Source: Streptomyces albidochromogenes (GTDB lineage Bacteria; Actinomycetota; Actinomycetes; Streptomycetales; Streptomycetaceae). From it: a stretch of DNA of 36,954 nt. Positions 17,948 through 24,507 of the stretch are shown one piece after another; the stretch's first letter is position 1, and each line of letters starts with the position of its first letter. The translations under genes were made by a program, and so were the position numbers. Location: contig NZ_VBVX01000026.1 in the NCBI RefSeq assembly GCF_005981925.1, positions 1-36,954 on the forward strand, in the 5' to 3' direction. The notes under the pieces are model-generated. The model worked only from the letters and a program-made list of their open reading frames with translations. It was not told where the DNA came from and did no database searches.

Positions 17948-18251
17948 CGAGGGCACCTCCGGTCTCTCCGCGCAGACCGGCGACGACGCGCCTGCCCGCG
18001 ACGGGGACGAGTTCGACGTCGACGGGGATGCCGGGCTCGAAGCGCACGGCGGTGCCCGCGGCGATGTTCAGCCGCAGGCCGCGGGCGGCGGCGCGGTCGA
18101 AGTCGAGGCCCGGGTTGGCCTCGGCGAAGTGGTAGTGGGAGCCGACCTGGACGGGCCGGTCGGCCGCGTTCAGGACGGTGAGGCGGGTGACGGGCAGTCC
18201 GTCGTTGAGCGCGACGGGGTCGTCGCCGTACAGGATTTCACCCGGGATCAT
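17940..18251 (-). CDS. ureB: Urease beta subunit
   Basis: This 103-residue protein has the UreB opening M-I-P-G-E and the core [13 protein letters not shown], followed by [17 protein letters not shown]. It is a separate polypeptide, as usual for bacterial three-subunit ureases, and forms part of the (UreABC)3 enzyme. It is 15 nt from ureA and overlaps ureC by 8 nt. Confidence 0.97.
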   Translation of the reverse strand: MIPGEILYGDDPVALNDGLPVTRLTVLNAADRPVQVGSHYHFAEANPGLDFDRAAARGLRLNIAAGTAVRFEPGIPVDVELVPVAGRRVVAGLRGETGGALDA

Positions 18252-18266
18252 CGGCCGCGTCTCCCG

Positions 18267-18569
18267 TCAGGCGATCGGTTCGTGGACGGTGACGAGCTTG
18301 GTACCGTCCGGGAAGGTCGCCTCGACCTGCACGTCGTGGATCATCTCGGGGATGCCCTCCATGACCTCGTCACGGGTGAGGACCTTGCGGCCGGAGGACA
18401 TGAGTTCGGCGACGCTGCGCCCGTCGCGGGCGCCTTCGAGGATGTGCGAGGTGATGAGGGCGATCGACTCGGGGTGATTGAGCCTCACGCCGCGCGCGCG
18501 GCGTTTCTCGGCCACGTCCGCCGCCACATGAATGAGCAGTCGCTCCTGCTCGTGCGGGGTCAGTTGCAC
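18267..18569 (-). CDS. ureA: Urease gamma subunit
   Basis: The start is GTG 18569, 8 nt after GGAGG; the in-frame extension to 18704 is Pro/Arg-rich and unlike the family. The 100-residue product matches UreA throughout: [19 protein letters not shown], then [21 protein letters not shown], and a [17 protein letters not shown] tail. It is the first gene of ureABCFGD. Confidence 0.97.
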   Translation of the reverse strand: MQLTPHEQERLLIHVAADVAEKRRARGVRLNHPESIALITSHILEGARDGRSVAELMSSGRKVLTRDEVMEGIPEMIHDVQVEATFPDGTKLVTVHEPIA

Positions 18570-18684
18570 GCGTGCTACCTCCAGTCCGGCCGCCAGGCCG
18601 CCCGGACGGGGGCAGGCGGGTCCAACGCGTCCGCTAGGGCGAGGACGGGAACGGAACCACAGCGTCCACCTCGGGCGCAGCGGG

Positions 18685-18712
18685 ACCATATCCGACTTCA
18701 ACACTCTGTTGA
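18685..18712 (-). promoter_or_regulatory. Candidate ureA promoter
   Basis: On the minus strand, TCAACA (18712-18707) and TATGGT (18690-18685) are 16 nt apart and resemble -35/-10 elements. They would give a leader of roughly 110 nt before ureA GTG 18569. The match is only moderate. Confidence 0.35.
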
Positions 18713-18759
18713 CCTGCGTTTTCTGGCCGTGCGGCCAGGCATTGCACGTTAGAGCGGAA

Positions 18760-18778
18760 GTTTTTCCAACGCGTTAAC
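18760..18778 (-). promoter_or_regulatory. Possible GlnR-like site upstream of ureA
   Basis: On the minus strand GTTAAC is followed after 6 nt by GAAAAAC. This recalls the GTnAC-n6-GAAAC half-site arrangement of actinobacterial GlnR, a known regulator of urease genes. A third weak element (TCTAAC) follows. Spacing deviates by one to two bases from consensus, so this is tentative. Confidence 0.25.
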
Positions 18779-18814
18779 TGGCCCTTTGCGCGTCCATGGT
18801 CATCAACGCGCGCG

Positions 18815-18841
18815 GCCCGCCCCCGGAACGGGGAGGCGGGC
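18815..18841. terminator. Imperfect hairpin after the antitoxin gene
   Basis: GCCCGCC and GGCGGGC form a 7-bp stem, with an inner CCC/GGG pairing and a small bulge. It lies about 40 nt beyond the stop of the minus-strand antitoxin gene. Confidence 0.45.
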
Positions 18842-18879
18842 TCTTCGTATACGGCGCGTCGGGCGTCCCCGCGCGGGCG

Positions 18880-19182
18880 TCAGCTCTCGGGAGCCTCGCC
18901 CGGAGCCTCGCCCCGGTGCTCGGCGGCGATGCCGAAGCGCCGCCGTTCGCCGGGAGCGGACGCGGCCGAGCCGATCCGGGAGACCGAACTGATCACCTGC
19001 TCTTCGACGGCTTCCTGCTCACCCTCAAGTCGTTGCAGGTCAGCGGCGGAGACCAGCGCCACCAACGGCTTCCCGTGCCGGGTCACGACCACGCGTTCGC
19101 CGCCGTAGACGACGCGGTTGATCAGCTCCGCCAGTTCTGCCCGGGCTTGCGTCACCGGAATCTCGTAGGCCATGCTCCCCAT
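18880..19182 (-). CDS. Phd/YefM-family antitoxin-like DNA-binding protein
   Basis: The 100-residue protein (97 if it starts at ATG 19173) has the Phd/YefM N-terminal domain: Y-E-I-P-V-T-Q-A-R-A-E-L-A-E-L-I-N-R-V..G-E-R-V-V-V-T-R-H-G-K-P-L-V-A-L-V-S-A-A-D-L-Q-R-L-E. An unstructured, acidic C-terminal tail follows, the region that would bind a toxin. No toxin-sized gene follows: downstream there are only a hairpin and the ureA promoter region. It is therefore an orphan. Upstream it shares a 53-nt divergent spacer with a ClpP-like gene, and that spacer carries three GTAC cores. YefM operators in E. coli are built on TGTACA, so autoregulation and control of the ClpP gene are plausible. No ribosome binding site fits either ATG well. 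Confidence 0.85.
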   Translation of the reverse strand: MGSMAYEIPVTQARAELAELINRVVYGGERVVVTRHGKPLVALVSAADLQRLEGEQEAVEEQVISSVSRIGSAASAPGERRRFGIAAEHRGEAPGEAPES

Positions 19183-19206
19183 AGTACGAGCTGTACGTTC
19201 TGTACA
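19183..19206. promoter_or_regulatory. Putative antitoxin operator between antitoxin and ClpP genes
   Basis: Three GTAC tetramers start at 19184, 19193 and 19202, spaced exactly 9 nt apart. The last sits inside a full TGTACA (19201-19206) and the middle one in TGTACG. TGTACA is the reported core of YefM operator palindromes. Any promoter for either gene must overlap this cluster. Confidence 0.5.
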
Positions 19207-19235
19207 TTTTTCACAGAGGCTCCGGAGGCACCGCC

Positions 19236-19892
19236 ATGAACTGGCACCCGAACCGCCCCCTCACCCCCACCGCCCGCTACGTCCTGCCCGAGTTCACCGA
19301 GCGCACCAGCACGGGCAGCCGCACGGTCGACCCCTACGCGAAGCTGCTCGACGAGCGGATCGTCTTCCTGGGGACGGCCGTGGACGACACCGCGGCGAAC
19401 GACGTGACGGCCCAGTTCATGCATCTCGAACACGCCGCCCCCGACCGGGACATCTCGCTCTACATCAACTCCCCCGGCGGCTCGCACACCGCCATGTCCG
19501 CGATCTACGACACGATCCAGTTCGTCACCTGCGACGTCGAGACGATCTGCCTGGGCCAGGCCGCGTCCTCCGCCGCCCTGCTGCTCGCGGCCGGCACCCC
19601 CGGCAAGCGCCTGGCATTGCCGGGGGCCCGGGTGCTGCTCAGCCAGCCGGCCATCGAGAAGCCGGTGTACGGCCGGCCCTCGGACCTGGAGATCGAGGCA
19701 CGGGAGATGGGCCGCACGCGGGCGCTGCTCAGCCAACTCCTGGCCCGCCACACCGGTCAGAGCGTCGAGCGCGTCGACGACGACATCGAGCGGGACACGG
19801 TGTTCACCGCCGAAGCGGCGGCGGCGTACGGTCTGGTGGACCACATCGTGCCCAGCCGCAAGAACTCACCCGCCTCCTCCGCCCTGAGGTGA
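19236..19892 (+). CDS. ClpP-family protein with substituted catalytic His
   Basis: The start at ATG 19236 has GGAGG 7 nt upstream. The 218-residue protein keeps the ClpP fold signatures: [23 protein letters not shown] with nucleophile Ser111, and I-E-R-D-T with Asp187. At the place of the catalytic His (normally I-H-Q-P) it reads L-L-S-Q-P, so Ser136 replaces His. The codon is AGC at about 19641. Peptidase activity may therefore be lost or need a partner subunit, as in ClpR-like subunits of mixed rings. It is translationally coupled to the next small gene and divergent from an orphan antitoxin-like regulator. It is not the housekeeping clpP1P2 operon, which has two clpP genes and usually clpX nearby. 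Confidence 0.88.
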   Translation: MNWHPNRPLTPTARYVLPEFTERTSTGSRTVDPYAKLLDERIVFLGTAVDDTAANDVTAQFMHLEHAAPDRDISLYINSPGGSHTAMSAIYDTIQFVTCDVETICLGQAASSAALLLAAGTPGKRLALPGARVLLSQPAIEKPVYGRPSDLEIEAREMGRTRALLSQLLARHTGQSVERVDDDIERDTVFTAEAAAAYGLVDHIVPSRKNSPASSALR

Positions 19893-19900
19893 GTCCCCGC

Positions 19901-20209
19901 ATGCTGCCGCCCGAGCTGCCGCCGCTGCCCGCGCTGACGCGCGCCGAGTGCGAGTTCGTCGACCGCTACCTGGAGATCGTCGATCTGATGGGCCGTATCA
20001 ATCCGGCGCACGGCGCGGACACCTACGGCGCCCTGCGGGCCGCCCAGGCTCTCGCCGGGAAGGCCGCCGGACTGCGCGACGCCCTCGCCCTGATGCACGA
20101 GCGCGGCGAGAGCCGGGTGCACGCCGCCACGCTCACGCGGGCCCTGCGCGTGCTCGACGGAGAGCGGCGGGCCGGTCGTGTCACCCTCCCGCCGGTGTCG
20201 GCGAGTTGA
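19901..20209 (+). CDS. Unknown 102-residue protein coupled to the ClpP-like gene
   Basis: I do not recognise a family. ATG 19901 has GAGGTGAG 7 nt upstream; GTG 19889 is an alternative that would overlap the ClpP stop in a GTGA. The protein has a Pro/Leu-rich start, then an acidic helix (A-E-C-E-F-V-D-R-Y-L-E-I-V-D-L-M-G-R-I-N-P). Two more predicted helices rich in Ala/Leu/Arg follow, with no membrane segment or signal peptide. The tight junction implies it is made with the ClpP-like protein, so an adaptor or chaperone role is possible but only inferred. Confidence 0.65.
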   Translation: MLPPELPPLPALTRAECEFVDRYLEIVDLMGRINPAHGADTYGALRAAQALAGKAAGLRDALALMHERGESRVHAATLTRALRVLDGERRAGRVTLPPVSAS

Positions 20210-20516
20210 GGCACGCCCGAGCCGCTACCCCATTGGCGTACGAGAAAGACTCAGCCGAACGGGGTAGGAAATACCTGTTCAGCGGTACGGCCCAACTTGC
20301 GCAGCGCGCCTGCGCATCGGGCGGAATGAGGCGTTCCGCCGCTGGTACGGCGGTCGTCGGGCACCCGTGCCGCGGGCCGCGAATCCGCCTGTCCACCCGA
20401 ACGGGTCATCGGTGAGTAGCCTCACAAAACGCCGTTTCGGCTCGGAAATCCGGCGCTTCATGAGTCAAGATCCCTGGGACGACAAGCCCCCGCCACCGCG
20501 GCGGGGCGGTCCGGGC
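20210..20516. other. Intergenic region before the c-di-AMP riboswitch
   Basis: About 307 nt without a supported gene. It contains a small hairpin (20320-20326 with 20334-20340, GGCGGAA/TTCCGCC) that may end the ClpP operon. A TAGCCT at 20417-20422 could be a -10 for the riboswitch transcript. Nothing else stands out. Confidence 0.5.
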
Positions 20517-20700
20517 GGACGCCGAGTCCTGCCGCTGTCCCGGATGACTGGTCGACAGGAGTGCATCGGCAGGAGTGGAGGACCCAAGCAGTACGGGGTG
20601 ACCGGAAACGGTCGTCCCTCGGGGTGAAGCCGCATCACGTGGCCGGGCATCTTCGCCTGTCCGAACCCGACAGGTCATCCTTCACAGGCGGCTGACGAAG
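20517..20700 (+). ncRNA. ydaO-type cyclic di-AMP riboswitch
   Basis: The leader directly upstream of the NlpC/P60 gene carries the hallmarks of actinobacterial ydaO RNAs. These are a GCCGAGTCC start, a CCTGCCG (20528-20534) to CGGCAGG (20567-20573) stem, GGAGGACCCAA, CGGGGTGAAGCCGC, GGGCATCTTCGCC, CCGAACCCGACAGGTCA, and a 3' ACAGGCGGCTGACGAAGG block that runs into the ribosome binding site. In Streptomyces, ydaO riboswitches respond to cyclic di-AMP and turn off resuscitation-promoting factors and other cell-wall hydrolases. The 5' limit is approximate. Confidence 0.88.
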
Positions 20701-20708
20701 GGTTGCGC

Positions 20709-21182
20709 ATGACCGCGCACAAGAATGTTCCGTCCGTGCTGTCCCGGGCCGGAGCCGCTTCGGCTCTCACCCTCGCCGCCATCGGCGGCACGATGCTGGC
20801 GCCGGGGGCCGTCCCCGAGGCACACGCCGCGTCACACCTGACGAAGGCGCTCGATGTCGCCGCGTCGAAGAAGGGCGCCCCGTACAAGTACGGGGCGGCG
20901 GGCCCGAGCCGGTTCGACTGCTCGGGGCTGACGCTCTATTCGTACAAGAAGGCCGGCAAGAGCCTGCCGCGCACCGCCCAGTCCCAGTACAACAAGACCC
21001 GCCACATCTCCGCCTCCAGCCGCAAGCGCGGAGACCTGGTCTTCTTCCACTCCGGGCGGAGCGTCTACCACGTGGGCATCTACGCAGGCAAGGGCAAGAT
21101 CTGGCACTCCCCCAAGTCCGGCTCGGTGGTCAAGCTGGAGAAGATCTGGTCCAAGAGCGTCTGGTACGGCCGGGTGCGCTGA
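20709..21182 (+). CDS. Secreted NlpC/P60 cell-wall hydrolase
   Basis: ATG 20709 follows GAAGGG by 6 nt; TTG 20703 would overlap that site. The 157-residue precursor has a signal peptide (about 1-41, ending E-A-H-A-A). A compact NlpC/P60 domain follows, with catalytic Cys71 in FDCSG, His121 in HVGIYAG and His133 in HSP as third residue. Such enzymes cut peptide crosslinks of peptidoglycan during growth or germination. There is no LysM or SH3 domain. The preceding c-di-AMP riboswitch implies control by that second messenger. Confidence 0.92.
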   Translation: MTAHKNVPSVLSRAGAASALTLAAIGGTMLAPGAVPEAHAASHLTKALDVAASKKGAPYKYGAAGPSRFDCSGLTLYSYKKAGKSLPRTAQSQYNKTRHISASSRKRGDLVFFHSGRSVYHVGIYAGKGKIWHSPKSGSVVKLEKIWSKSVWYGRVR

Positions 21183-21350
21183 CCTTCCCGGGCGGCTGCC
21201 GGATGCCGCAGGGCTGCCTCCGGGCGACCGGGTCCACCGGCACTCCTGTGCGGGTAAGTGACTGGCTGCCAGGCCGTCAAGAACCGCTTCCACCTCGGCA
21301 TCCGGCCGCCGCACCGCACGCGGGACGCCGAGGTGGAGCGGGCCGGCACC

Positions 21351-21410
21351 CGTCGGTCCGTAGCGCCGGGCGGCCCCACGGCCGGCGCCGCCCGGCGCTA
21401 CGGGCCGACG
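21351..21410. terminator. Very long bidirectional hairpin
   Basis: Positions 21351-21374 pair with 21387-21410 over 24 positions. All are Watson-Crick except one T-G, and the loop is 12 nt. The hairpin lies between the convergent NlpC/P60 and ATPase genes and includes the last codons of the ATPase gene. Confidence 0.8.
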
Positions 21411-21841
21411 GGCTGCTGCACGGGAACGGTCCACGGCAGCTCGATCCACACGGTCTTGCCGCCCTCCCGGGTGGGCTGGACCGAGACCTTGCCGCCGCAC
21501 TCGGCGGTGAGACACCGGATGATCACTATGCCGCGGCCGTTGTCCTGCTGGACGGCCGCGGGAAGCCGCCTGGGCCAGCGGGGGTGACTGTCGGTGACGC
21601 CGATGCGCAGGTGCTCGTACCGGTCGAGCCGTACGTCGACGGTGAAGGTCGGCGACTGGCCGAAGGTGTGCTGCACGGCGTTGGTGGCCAGCTCCGAAAC
21701 GATCAACCGCACGGTCTCGGCGGCGTCGGATCGCGGGGGCATGCCCCACTCGCCGAGAATCTCCGCGACGTATCTCCTCGCGGCGGAGACCGAGGCTGGC
21801 TCGCTCGGCAGAGTGACGGATGCTTCCTGGTGGTCTGCCAT
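21398..21841 (-). CDS. RsbW-like ATP-binding protein (HATPase_c_2)
   Basis: ATG 21841 gives a 147-residue protein that begins where the family usually does; AAAGGGA lies about 10 nt upstream. It shows the GHKL ATPase boxes: N box S-E-L-A-T-N-A-V-Q-H-T, G1-like G-V-T-D-S-H-P, and G2-like N-G-R-G-I-V-I-I. Such single-domain anti-sigma-factor-like kinases are abundant in Streptomyces and are often found with XRE-DUF5753 and DUF397 genes, as here. The partner is probably an anti-anti-sigma or the adjacent regulator pair; this is inference from context. Confidence 0.88.
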   Translation of the reverse strand: MADHQEASVTLPSEPASVSAARRYVAEILGEWGMPPRSDAAETVRLIVSELATNAVQHTFGQSPTFTVDVRLDRYEHLRIGVTDSHPRWPRRLPAAVQQDNGRGIVIIRCLTAECGGKVSVQPTREGGKTVWIELPWTVPVQQPVGP

Positions 21842-22021
21842 GGCGACGCTGTCCCTTTCCCACCGGGGCCGGACTCCGACTCGTAGCGGATGAACTTCGA
21901 GGACGGCCTCGGACTGTGCTTCGCGCCAGAGTGCCACTCATGGTGCAGCGCCCGGGCGTGATCCCCCGAGATGTGCATATATCTGTCGCTCGAAGCGGTG
22001 AACTCTGCCGCACGAGGCCCT

Positions 22022-22036
22022 GTTCGGACTCCGAAC
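22022..22036. promoter_or_regulatory. Candidate operator in the ATPase/XRE divergent spacer
   Basis: GTTCGG-ACT-CCGAAC is a perfect 6-bp inverted repeat ending 42 nt before the XRE gene ATG. It could be the regulator's own site. Confidence 0.3.
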
Positions 22037-22078
22037 GGCGCATCCTGGCCCGTTGGAACGAATGGGAAGGAGACGGAC

Positions 22079-22939
22079 ATGCGGCACAGTCCCGCGGTGC
22101 GTCGGCGCAAGCTCGGCGACGAGCTGCGGAGACTGCGCGACAGGGCGGGGCTCACCAGCCCCCAGGCGGCCCGCCTGGTCGGGTGGCACCAGTCGAAGGT
22201 GAGCAGGATCGAGACGGGGCGCAGCACCGTGAAGCCGTCCGACGTGACCCGGCTGCTGGACGTGTACGGAGTGACGGACCCCAGGCTGCGGGAACTGGTC
22301 GACGCGCTGACCGGCCCGGCGGCCGACGCGGGCGGCAAGCACTGGTGGCACGCGTACCGCGGGCTGCTGCCGCCCCAGTACCGCGACCTGATCAGTCTGG
22401 AGTCGCAGGCGGGCGCGGCCCGCACGCTGGAGACCACGGTGGTGCCGGGGCTGCTGCAGACCCCGGACTACGCGCGGGCGGTGACGCGGGCGGCGCTGGC
22501 GGGGCTGCCGGCGGCGAAGGTGGACGCGCTGGTCGAGGTGCGGATCGCCCGCCAGGCGGTGCTGGGTGCCGCGAGGCCGCTGGAGCTGAGCGCGGTGCTG
22601 GACGAGGCGGTGCTGCGCCGGCCGGTGGGCGGCCAGGGCGTCATGAAACAGCAGTTGCAGCAGTTATTGGAGGTGTCAGACCTGCCTCATGTCCGTCTCC
22701 AGGTCGTGCCGTTCGCGTCCGGAGCCCACATCGGACTCACGGGGTCTTTCGTTATCTTCTCCTTTCCGAACATGGCTGATCTGGATGTGGTCGTTATCGA
22801 CCACTTGACGAGTAGCCTCTACCTCGAACGGAAAGAAGACCTCACGGCGTACGACACCGCGTTCCACGCGCTTCAGTCACAGGCCCTTTCACCCGAGGAA
22901 TCATCCGCTCTCATCGCCCGTATCGGTGATGCCCGGTAG
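22079..22939 (+). CDS. XRE-family regulator with DUF5753 domain (WhiJ-like)
   Basis: ATG 22079 lies 6 nt after GAAGGAG; longer frames start upstream of any ribosome binding site. The 286-residue protein has an N-terminal helix-turn-helix (R-K-L-G-D-E-L-R-R-L-R-D-R-A-G-L-T-S-P-Q-A-A..H-Q-S-K-V-S-R-I-E-T-G). A DUF5753 domain follows, with V-V-P-G-L-L-Q-T-P-D-Y-A-R-A and V-Q-V-V-P-F-A-S-G-A-H-type motifs. This architecture, followed by a DUF397 gene, is the WhiJ/AbaA-like arrangement that influences development in Streptomyces. The target genes are unknown. Confidence 0.92.
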   Translation: MRHSPAVRRRKLGDELRRLRDRAGLTSPQAARLVGWHQSKVSRIETGRSTVKPSDVTRLLDVYGVTDPRLRELVDALTGPAADAGGKHWWHAYRGLLPPQYRDLISLESQAGAARTLETTVVPGLLQTPDYARAVTRAALAGLPAAKVDALVEVRIARQAVLGAARPLELSAVLDEAVLRRPVGGQGVMKQQLQQLLEVSDLPHVRLQVVPFASGAHIGLTGSFVIFSFPNMADLDVVVIDHLTSSLYLERKEDLTAYDTAFHALQSQALSPEESSALIARIGDAR

Positions 22940-22948
22940 GGAGGCTCC

Positions 22949-23194
22949 ATGTCCGGACCCCTCGCGCCCGTCCCGTCCAGCACCCTCCTGCACGACGCCC
23001 GGTGGCGGCGCAGCAGCCGCAGCACCGGCATGAACAACTGCGTGGAGGCGGCCCGTCTCGACGGCGGACTGCTGGCCGTGCGCGACTCCAAGCACGTCAC
23101 CCGGCCCGCTCTGCTCTTCACGGCGGACACGTGGACGTCCTTCCTGTCCGCCGTGCGCGACGAGGCGCTGGGCCGGGAACCGCGCCGGCCGTGA
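22949..23194 (+). CDS. DUF397 small protein
   Basis: This 81-residue protein has the DUF397 pattern: W-R-R-S-S-R-S..N-N-C-V-E-A-A..V-R-D-S-K..L-L-F-T-A-D-T-W-T-S-F. It begins 9 nt after the XRE gene, with GGGAGG 5 nt before the ATG. DUF397 proteins pair with XRE-DUF5753 regulators and probably modulate their DNA binding. Confidence 0.93.
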   Translation: MSGPLAPVPSSTLLHDARWRRSSRSTGMNNCVEAARLDGGLLAVRDSKHVTRPALLFTADTWTSFLSAVRDEALGREPRRP

Positions 23195-23206
23195 CCCGGC
23201 GGGCCG

Positions 23207-24364
23207 TCAGAAGGCGGCGGGCGGAGCGGTCCGTACGACCGTGGCCACCGCCTCGTCGACCTGCGCGTCCGTCAGGTCCGCGCGGGCGGTGAGCCGGAGC
23301 CGGGAGACGCCGTCCGGCACCGACGGCGGGCGGAAGCAGCCCACGACGAGGCCGGCCTCCCGGCAGTCGGCGGCCCAGCGCACCGCCTCCGCCGGCGAGG
23401 GCGCCAGGACCGACACCACGGCGGCGTCGGGGCGTACGGCGGTCAGCCCCGCGTCCGTCAGCCCCCGGTGCAGCGAGGCGGCGACCGTACGGGCCCGCGC
23501 CGCCAGTTCCGGCTCGCGGCGCAGCAGCCGGGCGCTCGCCAGCGCGGCGCCCGCGGCGGCCGGCGCCAGACCGGTGTCGAAGATGAACGTACGGGCCGTG
23601 TTGACCAGGTGGTCGACGACCCGGGCGGGGCCGAGCACCGCTCCGCCCTGACTGCCCAGCGACTTCGACAGGGTGAGGGTGGCGACGACGCCCTCCGCTC
23701 CCGCGAGTCCCGCCGCGTTCAGCGCCCCCCTGCCTCCCTCGCCGAGTACGCCGAGGCCGTGGGCGTCGTCGACCAGGAGCGCCGCCCCGTACGCACGGCA
23801 GGCGGCGGCGAGTTCCGGCAGGGGCGCCGCGTCGCCGTCCACCGAGAAGACCGAGTCGGTGACCGCGAGGGCGCGGCCGTCGTGCGCGTCGAGGGCCTTG
23901 CGCACGGCGTCGGGGTCCGCGTGCGGCACCACGGCGGTGGTGGCGCGGGAGAGCCGGCAGCCGTCGACGATCGAGGCGTGGTTGAGGGCGTCGGAGACGA
24001 TCACCGAGCCGTGGCCGCTGAGGGCGGTGAGGGCGGCGAGGTTGGCGGCGTAACCGGAGGAGAGGACGAGCGCGGCCTCGAAACCGCAGAAATCGGCCAA
24101 TTCCCGCTCAAGGTCGGCGTGCAGGCGTGTGCTGCCCGTGACGAGCCTGGACCCGGTCGCACCGGCGCCCCAGCGGCGGGCGGCCTCCGCGGCCGCGGCG
24201 GTGACCTCCGGGCGGTGCGTGAGGCCGAGGTAGTCGTTGCTCGCGAGGTCGAGCCGGGCGGACTCGGCGGGGCGCGGGCGCAGGGTCCTGACGAGCCCGG
24301 CCTTCGCGCGCACCGCCGCCTGCTCGTCGATCCAGTCGAACGGGTCGGACGATCCCTGGGGCAT
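23207..24364 (-). CDS. bioF: 8-amino-7-oxononanoate synthase
   Basis: This 385-residue PLP enzyme has the standard BioF motifs: N-D-Y-L-G-L, a glycine-rich G-A-G-A-T-G-S-R-L-V-T-G, the PLP-stacking D-A-L-N-H-A-S, V-D-D-A-H-G-L-G, and Schiff-base Lys in T-L-S-K-S-L-G. It condenses pimeloyl thioester with L-alanine, the first dedicated step of the biotin ring. AAGGGA precedes ATG 24364 by about 8 nt. It is divergent from bioB-bioA-bioD with a 143-nt spacer and is tail-to-tail with the DUF397 gene (12 nt apart). Confidence 0.93.
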   Translation of the reverse strand: MPQGSSDPFDWIDEQAAVRAKAGLVRTLRPRPAESARLDLASNDYLGLTHRPEVTAAAAEAARRWGAGATGSRLVTGSTRLHADLERELADFCGFEAALVLSSGYAANLAALTALSGHGSVIVSDALNHASIVDGCRLSRATTAVVPHADPDAVRKALDAHDGRALAVTDSVFSVDGDAAPLPELAAACRAYGAALLVDDAHGLGVLGEGGRGALNAAGLAGAEGVVATLTLSKSLGSQGGAVLGPARVVDHLVNTARTFIFDTGLAPAAAGAALASARLLRREPELAARARTVAASLHRGLTDAGLTAVRPDAAVVSVLAPSPAEAVRWAADCREAGLVVGCFRPPSVPDGVSRLRLTARADLTDAQVDEAVATVVRTAPPAAF

Positions 24365-24394
24365 GGCGGAGTCCCTTTTGTAGGCAGCCCACAG

Positions 24395-24421
24395 ACACTA
24401 GCCGGGTACGGGCGAGGTCAG
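24395..24421 (-). promoter_or_regulatory. Candidate bioF promoter
   Basis: On the minus strand CTGACC (24421-24416) and TAGTGT (24400-24395) are 15 nt apart and resemble -35/-10 elements. The downstream inverted repeat at 24422-24441 abuts the -35. Confidence 0.35.
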
Positions 24422-24441
24422 GGTGTGGCAATACCCACACC
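24422..24441. promoter_or_regulatory. Candidate biotin operator, inverted repeat
   Basis: GGTGTGG-CAATAC-CCACACC is a perfect 7-bp inverted repeat between bioF and bioB. It is well placed to control both directions. It does not match the BirA, BioQ or BioR site patterns I know. Confidence 0.4.
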
Positions 24442-24507
24442 TCGTGAGGCCGCTCTTGTGCGGTTCCTCCTTGGCCACAGGCGGTGCCGTAGGTGAGGAT
24501 CGGCATC

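Larger units (their letters stand above)
18570..18879. other. Intergenic region upstream of ureA
   Basis: This 310-nt gene-free stretch is less GC-rich in the middle (about 18680-18780). It holds the candidate ureA promoter, a tentative GlnR-like array and, near 18815-18841, an imperfect hairpin following the antitoxin gene. No supported reading frame was found. Confidence 0.7.

Noticed and set aside
14049-18569. A missing or broken ureE
   Set aside because: No remnant is visible, and many actinobacterial urease operons simply lack ureE.
20460-20627. Small plus-strand frame (MSQDPWDDKPPPP..)
   Set aside because: Most of it lies inside the riboswitch, has no convincing ribosome binding site, and its sequence is explained by the RNA.
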